Below, one piece after another: positions 7,877 through 16,497 of a stretch of 24,295 nt of DNA. The stretch comes from SIG673 sp045638685 (GTDB lineage Bacteria > Bacillota > Clostridia > Oscillospirales > CAG-272), in NCBI GenBank assembly GCA_045638685.1, contig JAZUBT010000004.1, positions 1-24,295 on the forward strand, in the 5' to 3' direction. The notes under the pieces are model-generated. The model was given only the letters and a program-made list of their open reading frames with translations. It searched no databases and had not been told where the DNA came from. The translations under genes were made by a program, and so were the position numbers. Every line of letters begins with the position of its first letter. Position 1 is the first letter of the stretch.

Positions 7877-8488
7877 TTAATAAGAAAAACGCTCCCCGGT
7901 TTTTACCGTCTCTATTCTTCCGCCGCTTGTTTCGGAAATTTTGGTTTTAAAGCTTTCAAAAACGTCGCTTTTTACCGCTAGGCTCATTGTAACGCACTCG
8001 GAAAAATCGGTGTTATCCGTTTTAACGCCGAAACCGTCAAAAAGCGGAATTATTTTCTGATAATCGGAATAGGAGCAAGAAACGGTACATTCGGTATAGT
8101 GAAGATAGGTTACTATTTCTGCCGCCTCCACTGCGTCTCTTGCCGAGGCGCCGTATGCTCTTACAAGTCCACCCGCACCGAGAAGTATGCCTCCGAAATA
8201 CCTGGTAACCACGATAACGGCATCGGTAAAACCGCCTTTTTTAATTACGTTAAGTATCGGAACTCCAGCCGTTCCCTGCGGCTCTCCGTCATCGCTGTAT
8301 CTCGCGCTTCCGTTACTAAGCATATACGCATACGTATTGTGCGTAGCGTCTGCGTATTTTTTGCGGATTTTATTTATAAATTCGATAGCCTCCTCCTCGG
8401 TTTTAACCGGCCGGGCGTTACCGATAAAGAGCGATTTTCTTTCGGTAAAGGAAACCTCCACCTCTTTCCCGAGAGTTATATATTCCAT
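7877..8488 (-). CDS. YigZ family (IMPACT/UPF0029) protein
   Basis: A 203-residue protein with the YigZ/IMPACT N-terminal domain. The conserved stretch DATHNTYAYML is followed by SDDGEPQGTAG (residues ~47-75) and VTRYFGGILLGAGGLVRAY. The remaining ~75 residues form the ferredoxin-like C-terminal domain of the family. Family members are linked to translation control, but the bacterial role is unclear. ATG 8488 is chosen over an in-frame TTG at 8494; the ribosome site (GGAAAG) is weak, so expression probably depends on coupling to hflX, which ends 20 nt upstream. Confidence 0.9.
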   Translation of the reverse strand: MEYITLGKEVEVSFTERKSLFIGNARPVKTEEEAIEFINKIRKKYADATHNTYAYMLSNGSARYSDDGEPQGTAGVPILNVIKKGGFTDAVIVVTRYFGGILLGAGGLVRAYGASARDAVEAAEIVTYLHYTECTVSCSYSDYQKIIPLFDGFGVKTDNTDFSECVTMSLAVKSDVFESFKTKISETSGGRIETVKTGERFSY

Positions 8489-8508
8489 TTTCAACTTTCC
8501 ACTTTCAA

Positions 8509-9654
8509 TTACTTTTTGATTTCTTCACGAAGCGCGTCTATCCTCTCTACCAAAGCGTCAACGCCCTTTCCCGTTTTGGCGGATATGCAAAATACGTTTT
8601 CCGCACCCGCGCCCTCAATATGCGGAAGAACAATTCCCCCCTCCGCCTTTTCAGCCTCGTCGCACTTATTGAAAACGTAAAGAACGGGCTTGCTTTCCGC
8701 TCCAAGCTGGCTAAGAAGCTCCTGAGAGACCTCTGCCTGACTTAAGCACTCGCTATCCGAAGCGTCCATAAGCAGAATTATTATATCGGCATACTTAACC
8801 TCGTCAAGCGTTGATTTAAACGCTTTTACGAAGTGATGGGGAAGATTTCTTATGAAGCCTACCGTATCTGTAAGCAGCACGCTGTTTCCGGAAGGGAGCC
8901 TGAAGCGTCTCGTGGTTGGATCAAGCGTTGCAAAAAGCTTATCCTCGGCTAAAATTCCCGCCTTGGTAAGGAAGTTAAGAAGCGTTGATTTTCCCGCGTT
9001 GGTGTAACCCGCAACGGTAACTCGACATATCCCGCTCTTTTCTCTCTGCGCTCTTTGAACGCGCCTGTTCTTCTCCATCTCGGCAAGCTGATTTTCAAGG
9101 GACACTATTCTTCTCTTTATATAACGGCGGTCGGTTTCAAGCTTACTTTCACCGGGACCTCTCGCCGCTATGCTACCGCTTCCGCCCTGTCTTGAAAGGC
9201 TGACACCCTGCCCGGTAAGTCGCGGAACGGTATATTTAAGCTGCGCAAGCTCGACCTGAAGCTTACCCTCTCCCGTGGTTGCGTGGAGAGCGAAAATGTC
9301 AAGAATAAGCATACTGCGGTCAATAACCCGTACCTCTCCGAGCGCGTCCTCAAGATTTTTAATCTGCGAGGGCGAAAGCTCACAGTCGAATACCGCAAGG
9401 GTAATTTCGGCGTTTCTGCATAGCTCGGCAAGCTCCTTTACCTTTCCCGATCCTATATAGGTAGCGGGATCAGGTCTGTCCTTTGACTGAATAAGTCTCG
9501 CGGCGACCTCACCGCCCGCCGTTTCGGTAAGTCTCCAAAGCTCGTTAAGTGATGCGAGCGCGGCGTTTTCGTTTTTATCAAGCATAAGCTTAACGAGAAC
9601 AACCCTCTCCTTTTCCTCACCGTCGAAATAGGACTGAAATTTATTTTTTGCCAT
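8509..9654 (-). CDS. hflX: Ribosome-associated GTPase HflX
   Basis: A 381-residue HflX, which binds the 50S subunit and splits stalled ribosomes. The N-terminal HflX domain has the family stretches YIGSGKVKEL and RVIDRSMLILDIFA. A Gly-rich segment with SRQGGSGSIAARGPGESKLE and a coiled linker (~170-205) follow. The G domain has G1 AGYTNAGKST (215-224), G3 DTVGF (263-267), G4 NKCD and G5 SAKTGKG. The long HflX C-terminal extension is absent, as in many Firmicutes. AAAGG precedes the ATG by about 9 nt. It is followed closely by the YigZ gene, and mtnN lies upstream without a clear terminator. Confidence 0.96.
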   Translation of the reverse strand: MAKNKFQSYFDGEEKERVVLVKLMLDKNENAALASLNELWRLTETAGGEVAARLIQSKDRPDPATYIGSGKVKELAELCRNAEITLAVFDCELSPSQIKNLEDALGEVRVIDRSMLILDIFALHATTGEGKLQVELAQLKYTVPRLTGQGVSLSRQGGSGSIAARGPGESKLETDRRYIKRRIVSLENQLAEMEKNRRVQRAQREKSGICRVTVAGYTNAGKSTLLNFLTKAGILAEDKLFATLDPTTRRFRLPSGNSVLLTDTVGFIRNLPHHFVKAFKSTLDEVKYADIIILLMDASDSECLSQAEVSQELLSQLGAESKPVLYVFNKCDEAEKAEGGIVLPHIEGAGAENVFCISAKTGKGVDALVERIDALREEIKK

Positions 9655-9698
9655 ATCTTTTTACCTTTAATTTCAAATGAATAGATGCGGTTTTAAAT

Positions 9699-9704
9699 AT
9701 TATA
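9699..9704 (-). promoter_or_regulatory. Possible -10 element upstream of hflX
   Basis: The mtnN-hflX spacer (95 bp) contains a perfect minus-strand TATAAT 45 nt before hflX, but no good -35 is at the right distance. No terminator is visible between mtnN and hflX. Co-transcription with mtnN is the simpler reading. Confidence 0.25.
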
Positions 9705-9749
9705 GACCGCCTTCCGTTTTAAATACTTAACACGTAAGCTTTTATAAAC

Positions 9750-10439
9750 TCACGAAAGCCCTCTGAGGTAACCGAGAACGACGTTTACGTAATTTTCCGC
9801 AGCCGATTTGGCAAACGTCGGGTAGTCCGTTTCTGCGCTTCCGTCAGCGCTGTCGGAAATTGCGCGAAGCACAGCGAACGGCTTGCTGTTTACGTAGCAC
9901 ACCTGTCCTATTGCCGCGCCCTCCATCTCACACGCCACCGCGTTAAAGCCTTCGGTAATATCCTTCTTCTTTTCCATAGATGCTATAAACTGATCTCCAC
10001 TTGCAACCGTTCCGCAGACGGTGTTTATTTTCAGCTCACCCGCCGCCCTTGAAAGGCGCTCCGAGGTGTCCATATCAGCATCTATGTATATAACGTTTAT
10101 CCCCGAAATAAGACCGCGCGGATCTCCGAGCGGAGAGGTATCCATATCGTGCTGAACGACGTTTTTCGCAACGGCTATATCGCCCACCGAAAGCTTATCG
10201 GTAAGCGTTCCCGCAACTCCGGTATTAATAATTACGTCGGGGTTATATTCAAGTATCATAGCCTCGGCGCATATAGCGGCAAAAACCTTGCCAATACCCG
10301 AAACAGCTGTTACAACTCTTTGGTTTTCAAGGAGACCGCTTACAAATTTTACTCCGCTTACCGTCTTTTCTTCCTTTTCGCTCATAAGAGCGCGAAGTCC
10401 CTCAATTTCCAGCGTCATCGCACCTATTATTCCTATCAT
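9750..10439 (-). CDS. mtnN: 5'-methylthioadenosine/S-adenosylhomocysteine nucleosidase
   Basis: A 229-residue MtnN/Pfs enzyme that cleaves adenine from methylthioadenosine and S-adenosylhomocysteine, relieving product inhibition of SAM-dependent reactions. It begins IGIIGAM with catalytic-site E11. Later come TGVAGTL, the purine-site E171 and ribose-binding E173 in CEMEGAA, and the general acid D196 in AISDSAD. These match the three key residues of the E. coli enzyme. ATG 10439 is supported by AGGAAGGG 7 nt upstream; the earlier in-frame ATG at 10457 would put the ribosome site inside the gene. No LuxS gene is visible here. It lies just past the tRNA-Lys terminator. Confidence 0.96.
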   Translation of the reverse strand: MIGIIGAMTLEIEGLRALMSEKEEKTVSGVKFVSGLLENQRVVTAVSGIGKVFAAICAEAMILEYNPDVIINTGVAGTLTDKLSVGDIAVAKNVVQHDMDTSPLGDPRGLISGINVIYIDADMDTSERLSRAAGELKINTVCGTVASGDQFIASMEKKKDITEGFNAVACEMEGAAIGQVCYVNSKPFAVLRAISDSADGSAETDYPTFAKSAAENYVNVVLGYLRGLS

Positions 10440-10511
10440 AATTCTACCCTTCCTCATTAACAGTAATAATTTTTATTATGTTAAACATAGCGTCTAAAAA
10501 TACTAACAAAT

Positions 10512-10538
10512 AAGCCCCCTACGGTGCATAGGGGGCTT
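10512..10538 (-). terminator. Terminator following tRNA-Lys
   Basis: A 10-bp GC-rich stem, AAGCCCCCTA/TAGGGGGCTT, with a 7-nt loop lies directly beyond the CCA of tRNA-Lys. The downstream T-run is better on the plus strand than on the minus strand, where it reads ATTTGTTA. The stem is still strong enough to end the tRNA transcript. Confidence 0.8.
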
Positions 10539-10540
10539 TT

Positions 10541-10616
10541 TGGTGCTCCATCGGAGAGTCGAACTCCGGACACCATGATTAAAAGTCATGTGCTCTACCT
10601 ACTGAGCTAATGGGGC
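10541..10616 (-). tRNA. tRNA-Lys (anticodon TTT)
   Basis: A 76-nt cloverleaf with an encoded CCA end. D stem GCTC/GAGC, anticodon stem CATGA/TCATG with loop CTTTTAA (anticodon TTT), T stem CGGAG/CTCCG. The acceptor GCCCCAT/ATGGAGC has one mismatch, C3 with A70; all other pairs are canonical. It has its own consensus promoter about 20 bp upstream. Confidence 0.96.
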
Positions 10617-10635
10617 GTATTTTCGTTACCTTAAT

Positions 10636-10664
10636 ATTATAGCACGAACTTTACCGTTTGTCAA
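10636..10664 (-). promoter_or_regulatory. Sigma-A promoter of tRNA-Lys
   Basis: Minus-strand TTGACA (10659-10664) and TATAAT (10636-10641), both perfect and 17 bp apart. Predicted transcription start is near 10629, about 13 nt before the mature tRNA. Confidence 0.92.
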
Positions 10665-10728
10665 GGGTTTTTGAAATATTTTTTAAAAAGGTTATATAGA
10701 TTTTATTTTCCGATTTGAAAATATTTTT

Positions 10729-10785
10729 GGTAGGGGGGCGACGTCCCCGACGCCCCGAAGTACACTTTAAACCTACCGCCCCAAA
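10729..10785. repeat. GC-rich palindromic intergenic element (REP-like candidate)
   Basis: Within an AT-rich spacer lies a GC-rich segment with nested symmetry: an outer GGTAGG/CCTACC pair and an inner GGGGCG/CGCCCC stem. The composition contrasts sharply with the flanks. It resembles short dispersed palindromes found between genes in Clostridia, but there is only one copy in this window, so the repeat status is inference. Confidence 0.45.
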
Positions 10786-10826
10786 AGACTGCGTTAAAAC
10801 GCGGAAAGCAGAAGGTATAAAAAAAT

Positions 10827-10857
10827 TAAAACGGACGGATTCTCTCCGCCCGTTTTT
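10827..10857 (-). terminator. Intrinsic terminator of the alaS-TSCPD unit
   Basis: Minus-strand stem ACGGGCGGA/TCCGTCCGT (9 bp with one G-U pair) with a short loop, then TTTTAATTTTTTT. It lies just past the TSCPD stop codon. Confidence 0.92.
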
Positions 10858-10865
10858 ATGAAATT

Positions 10866-11120
10866 TTACGCTTCCGATGCTGCCGCCGCTTTTAAAGCCT
10901 TAGCGAGCTGATCCGCACAGGAGGTATTCTTCATTCCGCAGGTATTTCCCGCAAGAAGCTCTCCTATTTCCTCTGCATTTTTTCCTTCTACCAGCTTTGC
11001 GATAGCTTTAAGATTTCCACTGCATCCGCCCTGAAACTCTACGTTACTTATAATACCGTTTTCAAGGTCAAAGCTTATCTTTCGCGCGCAAACGCCCTTT
11101 GGTATATAGTTATATCTCAA
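10866..11120 (-). CDS. TSCPD domain-containing small protein
   Basis: An 84-residue protein made of a single TSCPD domain, also found at the C-terminus of B12-dependent ribonucleotide reductases. Four cysteines are spaced as in the stand-alone four-Cys version: GVCARK near the start, FQGGCSGNL in the middle, and NTCGMKNTSCADQLAKAL near the end. Here the family TSCPDQ reads TSCADQ. Metal or nucleotide-related roles have been suggested for the domain, but the function is unknown. The start is a TTG at 11120 with GGAG about 8 nt upstream; no ATG or GTG is available. It follows alaS by 36 nt and shares its terminator. Confidence 0.88.
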   Translation of the reverse strand: MRYNYIPKGVCARKISFDLENGIISNVEFQGGCSGNLKAIAKLVEGKNAEEIGELLAGNTCGMKNTSCADQLAKALKAAAASEA

Positions 11121-11156
11121 AATATTATCTCCGCTTCTGTATATTTTTGCCCATCT

Positions 11157-13796
11157 TTATTTAAGCATTCCGCCGAGGATCTCCGCCGCTTTTTCAAGAG
11201 CCTCGTCAACCTTATCAAGAAGTCGGCCGCCGCTCTGCGCGCTGTCGGGACGTCCTCCGCCGCCTCCACCGCATATAGCGGAAATTTGCTTAAGAAGGTT
11301 CCCCGCGTGCGCTCCGCTCTTGACCGCCTCCTTACCGCAGGACGCTACGAAATTGAGCTTTCCGTCGTTAATTACCGCTATAACGGTAACCGACGTATCC
11401 TCGCTCGCCTTCATTTCGTCGGTAAGAGTACGCGCGGTATCAACCGCCGTTCCGGTAAGCTTTCCGCTGTAAAGCTTTACGTTTCCGACGTCTCTTACGC
11501 CGTCCTTTATGGAAGAAGCCATAGAGGAAGCAAGACGTGCGTTTAGCTGCTCTATTTCCTTGTTTGCGTTTTTAAGCTCGGCAGTAATGCTTTCCGCCTT
11601 CTTAACTATATCCGCGGTGTTGTTAGCCTTAAGCTCTCTTGCAACGTCGGTAAGCTGCTCCTCGCGCTCCTTAAGCACCTCAAGAACGCCAAGTCCCGTG
11701 GTTGCCTCTATACGGCGAACACCCGCCGCGACCGAGCTTTCGGAAAGTATTTTAAAGAGACCTGCCTTGGCAGAGTTATCAAGATGCGTTCCTCCGCAAA
11801 GCTCAGTTGAGAAGTCTCCGACCTTTACCATACGTACAACCGCGCCGTACTTTTCGCCGAACAGAGCCATTGCGCCGTTCTTTTTTGCGGTCTCAATATC
11901 GGTTTCAAGCGTTTCAACAGTCTCGCCGCTTAAAATATGTGTATTTACAATAGCCTCAACCTTTGAAAGCTCGTCGGCTGTAAGAGCCGCGAAATGAGAA
12001 AAGTCAAAGCGAAGTCTCGCTTCGTCAACGTAGGAGCCCGCCTGCTCTACGTGAGAGCCAAGAACCGTGCGCAGCGCCGCCTGAAGCATATGACACGCCG
12101 TGTGGTTTCTGCGAATAGCATTTCTTCTGCACGTATCTATCTCCGCGCTTACGGTATCACCTACCGAAAGGGCTCCGCCGTTAATAGTACAGAGGTGCAG
12201 ATATACGCCCTCCGTCTTTTTGGTGTCGGTTACGGTAACCGTCGCACCGCTGTCGGTGGTTATAACACCCGTGTCTCCTACCTGACCGCCGCCCTCTCCG
12301 TAAAATACCGTTTTATCGAGAATAAGCGTAAAGTCTCCCTCGGAAACCGTGGAAAGCTCCATATCATCAGCAAGTATTCCGAGCACCCTTGCCTGACAGC
12401 TGTTTTCGGTATATCCGACAAATTCGGTTTTTGCAAAATCGGTAAGCAGAGATTTAGTCGCATCACTCCAGCCGCTTATATTGGCTCTCGCGGAGCGCGC
12501 TCTCTCCTTCTGCTCCTTCATAAGCTTTTTAAATTCGTCCTCGTCAACGGTAATGCCCTGCTCTCCCGCTATCTCTCTGGTGAGGTCAATCGGGAAGCCG
12601 AAGGTATCGTAAAGACGGAAGGCGTCTGCTCCGGAAAGAACGTTCTTTCCTTCGTTTTTAGCAGCCTCTGTAAGTCCGGAAAGAATGGAAAGACCTGCGT
12701 CAATGGTTGCCAGAAAGCGCTCCTCCTCTATCGAAATCACCTTTTGTATATAGGAAAGCTTTTCGGTAAGCTCAGGGTATTCGCTGAGGTTTTCCTTTGC
12801 AACAACCGCCGCTATATCTGAAAGGAACAGTCCGTTAATTCCGAGCATTCTTCCGTGTCTTGCCGCGCGACGGAGAAGTCTGCGGAGAACGTAGCCGCGC
12901 CCCTCGTTGGACGGAACTACGCCGTCGCATACCATAAAGGTAGTTGAACGAATGTGGTCGGTAATAACTCTGAGCGAAATATCGTTTTTCGCGTCATCGC
13001 CGTACTTAACTCCCGACTTATCAATAACCGCCTTCATAATATTTCTTACGGTATCAACCTCGAAAATATTATTTACACCCTGCATAAGGCAGGCAAGACG
13101 CTCGAGCCCCATACCTGTATCGATATTCGGCTTTGCAAGACGGGTATAGTTATTGTTTCCGTCGTTATCAAACTGAGTGAAAACGAGATTCCAGAACTCC
13201 ATAAATCTGTCGCAGTCGCAGCCAGGCTTACAATCGGGAGATCCGCAGCCGTACTCTATTCCTCTGTCGAAGTAGATTTCCGAGCAGGGGCCGCAGGGGC
13301 CGGAGCCGTGCTCCCAGAAGTTATCGGCCTTTCCGAGACGAACGATTCTGTCCTCCGGAACACCCATTTTCTTGTTCCAGATTTCATAAGCCTCATCGTC
13401 CTCAAGATAAACGGTAACCCAAAGCCTGTCCTTAGGGAGACCAAGCCACTTTTCGTCGGTTATAAACTCCCACGCCCACTCGATAGCTTCGTTTTTGAAA
13501 TAGTCTCCGAAGGAGAAGTTTCCGAGCATTTCAAAATACGTGCCGTGGCGCGCGGTAATTCCGACGCTGTCTATATCGGGGGTACGAATACACTTCTGAC
13601 AGGTAGTCATACGGTGTCTCGGAGGCGTAAGCTCACCCGTAAAGTACTTCTTCAAGGGTGTCATTCCCGCGTTGATAAGCAGTATTGATTTATCGTTTAT
13701 CGGAACAAGCGGAAAGCTCTTATGTCTTAAATGTCCCTTCGTTTCGAAAAACGTAAGATATTTTTCGCGGATTTCGTTAAGTCCTGTCCATTTCAT
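11157..13796 (-). CDS. alaS: Alanyl-tRNA synthetase
   Basis: A complete 879-residue class II synthetase that charges tRNA-Ala. The catalytic core begins EIREKYLTFFETKGH and has motif 2 around RHGTYFEMLGNFSFGD (~83-98). It has a Cys-rich loop (C184, C189, C193, C195) and motif 3-like DGVVPSNEGRGYVLRR (~291-306). The editing domain carries the zinc/active-site quartet H565, H569, C667 and H671 (NHTACH and CGGTH). A coiled segment (~700-760) leads to the C-Ala/DHHA1 domain with a run of six glycines (GGGGGGRPDSAQSGG). The ATG at 13796 gives the canonical start. No T-box leader is visible. The TSCPD gene follows directly. Confidence 0.98.
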   Translation of the reverse strand: MKWTGLNEIREKYLTFFETKGHLRHKSFPLVPINDKSILLINAGMTPLKKYFTGELTPPRHRMTTCQKCIRTPDIDSVGITARHGTYFEMLGNFSFGDYFKNEAIEWAWEFITDEKWLGLPKDRLWVTVYLEDDEAYEIWNKKMGVPEDRIVRLGKADNFWEHGSGPCGPCSEIYFDRGIEYGCGSPDCKPGCDCDRFMEFWNLVFTQFDNDGNNNYTRLAKPNIDTGMGLERLACLMQGVNNIFEVDTVRNIMKAVIDKSGVKYGDDAKNDISLRVITDHIRSTTFMVCDGVVPSNEGRGYVLRRLLRRAARHGRMLGINGLFLSDIAAVVAKENLSEYPELTEKLSYIQKVISIEEERFLATIDAGLSILSGLTEAAKNEGKNVLSGADAFRLYDTFGFPIDLTREIAGEQGITVDEDEFKKLMKEQKERARSARANISGWSDATKSLLTDFAKTEFVGYTENSCQARVLGILADDMELSTVSEGDFTLILDKTVFYGEGGGQVGDTGVITTDSGATVTVTDTKKTEGVYLHLCTINGGALSVGDTVSAEIDTCRRNAIRRNHTACHMLQAALRTVLGSHVEQAGSYVDEARLRFDFSHFAALTADELSKVEAIVNTHILSGETVETLETDIETAKKNGAMALFGEKYGAVVRMVKVGDFSTELCGGTHLDNSAKAGLFKILSESSVAAGVRRIEATTGLGVLEVLKEREEQLTDVARELKANNTADIVKKAESITAELKNANKEIEQLNARLASSMASSIKDGVRDVGNVKLYSGKLTGTAVDTARTLTDEMKASEDTSVTVIAVINDGKLNFVASCGKEAVKSGAHAGNLLKQISAICGGGGGGRPDSAQSGGRLLDKVDEALEKAAEILGGMLK

Positions 13797-13834
13797 AGTT
13801 CTGCATTCTTCCTTAAATATTTTAATATAAATAA

Positions 13835-13843
13835 ATTATAACA
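13835..13843 (-). promoter_or_regulatory. Extended -10 promoter candidate of alaS
   Basis: Minus-strand TGTTATAAT, an extended -10 (TGnTATAAT), about 39 bp upstream of alaS. No good -35 accompanies it, which extended -10 promoters tolerate. The 115-bp spacer is too short for a full T-box riboswitch. Confidence 0.5.
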
Positions 13844-13911
13844 CCGAAAACGAGTTATTTGTTTTTATCTTAAAGCTTTGAATTTTTAAGCTTTTGATGA
13901 AACCGAACGAA

Positions 13912-15672
13912 TTATTTGGAAAGCGAGTACTTTCTGGCGTACTCCTTTGTAGCCATATCGAACTCCTCGCCGCTGTTCTTAACGCGGCTTATATATCTGT
14001 GTATATCAAGTGCGTTATGCGAAATCTCTATTACACAGCTTGCAATATTCGAGCAGTGGTCTGCAACTCTTTCGAAGTTGGTGAGTATATCGGAAAGAAC
14101 GAAGCCGTGCTCTATCGTACACTCGTTCTTCTGTACTCTCATAATGTGGTTAAGCTTAATCTCGTCGCGGAGATTATCTATAACCTCCTCAAGAGGCTCT
14201 ATCTTCTTTGCGGTCTGAATATCATTGTTAAGAAACGCTGTTTTCGCAAGCTCAAGAATTTCGGAAACCGCCGCTTTAAGGGTTGCTATCTCGGTGTTTG
14301 CGTTTTCTGAGAACACAAGCTTCTTGTCGCTTATTTCCTCCGCCGACTCAACAAAGTTTACCGCGTGGTCGGAAATTCTCTCAAAATCACCTATCGTATG
14401 AAGAAGTCTTGTAACCTCCTTAGTGTCGGTCTCGCTCTGCATCTTAGCCGAAAGCTTTACAAGGTATGAGCCAAGCGCGTCCTCATAAATATCCGCCTTA
14501 TCCTCAAGCTTTCTTACGTACTGAGCCTTCTTTTCATCGTAATTGTAAAGAAGATCAACCGAGGCAAGAAGCGCATCGCAGGAGATTTCGGCCATTTTGC
14601 ACGCAACGTCGTTGCAGCGCGCAATAGCAACCGAGGGGGTGGAAAGAAGTCTCTCGTCGAGAAGGTTTGCGGTTTCGCTTTCCTCCTTGCCGTCCTTAAC
14701 CGACATAACCGCAAGCTTTTCGATATATTTTGCAAAGGGAGCAAGGATAGCAACGATTATAAGCTTAAACGTAGTGTGAACTATCGCAACACCCCACATA
14801 TCTATCGGAAGCATTACGAATGCAAATTTAAAGATAGCGTTCAGTATCGTAAACAGCGTAAGGCAGACGACAACACCGACGACGTTAAAGTAAAGGTGGA
14901 AGAACGCCGCGCGCTTACCGTTCTTATTTGCTCCGATAGCGGAAAGCATCGCGGTAACACAGGTACCGATATTCTGTCCCATAACGATCGGGATTGCAGC
15001 ACCCCACGTTATAGCTCCCGTTACTGTAAGAGCCTGAAGGATACCTACAGATGCGGAGGAGGACTGAACGATAGCGGTAAGAACAAGTCCGGCCATAACT
15101 CCGAGAACGGGATTTTCAAACATTAAAAGTATGCTCTGGAATCCGGCATCGTTTTTAAGTCCGCCGACAGCGTCGCTCATAAGATCCATACCGACCATAA
15201 GAACGGCAAAGCCGAGAAGTATGGTTCCGATGTCTCTGTTTTTCTGGCGCTTTGCGAACATCGTAAGGATAAGTCCGATAAGCGCAAGAATAGGCATCCA
15301 GGACGAGGGCTTGAACCAGTTAAGGAACGCAAGCGCACCTTCGCCGCCCTCGATACCCGCCAAGGCGGTAAGCCAAGAGGTAACTGCGGTACCGACGTTA
15401 GCGCCCATTATAACTCCAACCGCCTGCGAAAGCAGCATTGTGCCGGAGTTAACGAATCCAACAACCATAACCGTCGTAGCAGACGAGGACTGAATAATAC
15501 TTGTTACGCCAAGCCCGAGTAAAAACCCTTTAAGGGGGTTGGACGTAAGATTACCGAGAATAATTTTCAGCTTGTTACCGGCACTCTTTTTAAGACTGTC
15601 TCCCATTACGTTCATTCCGTAAAGGAAAAGACAAAGACCGCAGATAAGCCATAACACGTCAAATATAGTCAT
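13912..15672 (-). CDS. Na+/phosphate symporter family protein with PhoU-like C-terminal domain
   Basis: A 586-residue membrane protein of the NptA/PF02690 type that couples phosphate movement to sodium. Two inverted Na/Pi repeats carry the signature SIIQSSSATT (Q61) and AIVQSSSAS (Q203), with several hydrophobic helices between 1 and ~330. The remaining ~230 residues are a soluble helical PhoU-like domain, with segments such as LLHTIGDFERISDHAVNF and DILTNFERVADHCSNI. PhoU helices bind metal and tune phosphate transport. AAAGGAGA lies ~7 nt before the ATG. It has its own promoter at 15705-15733. No pst or pho genes are nearby. Confidence 0.95.
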   Translation of the reverse strand: MTIFDVLWLICGLCLFLYGMNVMGDSLKKSAGNKLKIILGNLTSNPLKGFLLGLGVTSIIQSSSATTVMVVGFVNSGTMLLSQAVGVIMGANVGTAVTSWLTALAGIEGGEGALAFLNWFKPSSWMPILALIGLILTMFAKRQKNRDIGTILLGFAVLMVGMDLMSDAVGGLKNDAGFQSILLMFENPVLGVMAGLVLTAIVQSSSASVGILQALTVTGAITWGAAIPIVMGQNIGTCVTAMLSAIGANKNGKRAAFFHLYFNVVGVVVCLTLFTILNAIFKFAFVMLPIDMWGVAIVHTTFKLIIVAILAPFAKYIEKLAVMSVKDGKEESETANLLDERLLSTPSVAIARCNDVACKMAEISCDALLASVDLLYNYDEKKAQYVRKLEDKADIYEDALGSYLVKLSAKMQSETDTKEVTRLLHTIGDFERISDHAVNFVESAEEISDKKLVFSENANTEIATLKAAVSEILELAKTAFLNNDIQTAKKIEPLEEVIDNLRDEIKLNHIMRVQKNECTIEHGFVLSDILTNFERVADHCSNIASCVIEISHNALDIHRYISRVKNSGEEFDMATKEYARKYSLSK

Positions 15673-15704
15673 AAAGTTCTCCTTTTAAATAAGTGTTTTG
15701 GTTA

Positions 15705-15733
15705 ATTATAATTTAAAATAGTTACGTCGTCAA
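15705..15733 (-). promoter_or_regulatory. Sigma-A promoter of the Na/Pi symporter gene
   Basis: Minus-strand TTGACG (15728-15733) and TATAAT (15705-15710) with a 17-bp spacer, about 40 bp before the start codon. Confidence 0.88.
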
Positions 15734-15766
15734 TAAAAGCGTCCTTTATATATCCGCGGCAGAACG

Positions 15767-15798
15767 AAGCCTTTTTAGTCTCACTCAAAAAACGGCTT
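15767..15798. other. Inverted repeat in the rpiB-symporter spacer
   Basis: The 280-bp spacer 15673-15952 has no gene. Apart from the symporter promoter it holds an inverted repeat, AAGCCTTTTT/AAAAAcGGCTT, with one bulged base and an 11-nt loop. It may help end the rpiB transcript, although no T-run follows it on the minus strand. Confidence 0.35.
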
Positions 15799-15952
15799 TC
15801 TCCACCGATTGTATTCATTAGGATTTTTTCTGTGCCGATTTTAACGTCATATTAAAATCAAACGTGTATTTTAAGCAGCTGTTTTTAGCGTTTTACCGCC
15901 AATGCGTTTCAAATTTGTCGGTTTTGATGCTTAATTTCCAGCCGTCTTAAAA

Positions 15953-16396
15953 TTACTGCTCGTTTTCTATTTCGGTTATCATACCGACTCGAGTCTCGTG
16001 GCGTCCGCCCATAAATTCCGTTCCGAGAAATACGTCGGCGATTTCCTTTGCAAGTCCGGCTCCGGTTACGAGCGCGCCTATGCAGAGGACGTTCGAATTG
16101 TTATGAAGTCTGGTGAATTTCGCGCTGTAAAGATCGCTACAAAGCGCCGCGCGTATTCCCTTAAACTTATTTGCCGCAATGCTCATACCGATACCCGTTG
16201 AGCAAAGAAGTATGCCGTAGTCCGCTTCTTTATTCTGCACCGCCTTACAAACAGCCTTTGCATAAACGGGGTAATGCACGGACTCGTTTGAATGAGTACC
16301 GAAGTCCTCGTATTCAACGCCCGTCTCGTCAAAATGCTTTTTAAAAATCTCCTTAAGCTCGTAAGCTCCGTGATCACAGCCTATTGCAATTTTCAT
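15953..16396 (-). CDS. rpiB: Ribose 5-phosphate isomerase B
   Basis: A 147-residue RpiB, which interconverts ribose 5-phosphate and ribulose 5-phosphate in the pentose phosphate pathway. It has the N-terminal IAIGCDHGAYELK (D8, H9), the catalytic cysteine C65 in GILLCSTGIGMSIAANK, and HNNSNVL with H98. These match the RpiB/LacAB active site, and the length is typical. AAAGGAAA precedes the ATG. It lies about 100 bp after tsaB, a spacer that includes the short palindrome ACGGTACCGT. Confidence 0.95.
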   Translation of the reverse strand: MKIAIGCDHGAYELKEIFKKHFDETGVEYEDFGTHSNESVHYPVYAKAVCKAVQNKEADYGILLCSTGIGMSIAANKFKGIRAALCSDLYSAKFTRLHNNSNVLCIGALVTGAGLAKEIADVFLGTEFMGGRHETRVGMITEIENEQ

Positions 16397-16497
16397 AACA
16401 GTTTTCCTTTACAAAATCATTTTATTTTTTACAAAGCGCTCTAACGGTACCGTCCTTTGCGCCTATTTTGTTTCGTTTAATTTTCGCAGTTGTTCTT

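Noticed and set aside
11994..12821. 275-codon plus-strand frame
   Set aside because: Lies wholly antisense to alaS, whose catalytic and editing motifs are intact; no recognisable protein features.
13797..13911. T-box riboswitch ahead of alaS
   Set aside because: The spacer is only 115 bp and lacks a T-box sequence and an antiterminator or terminator pair.
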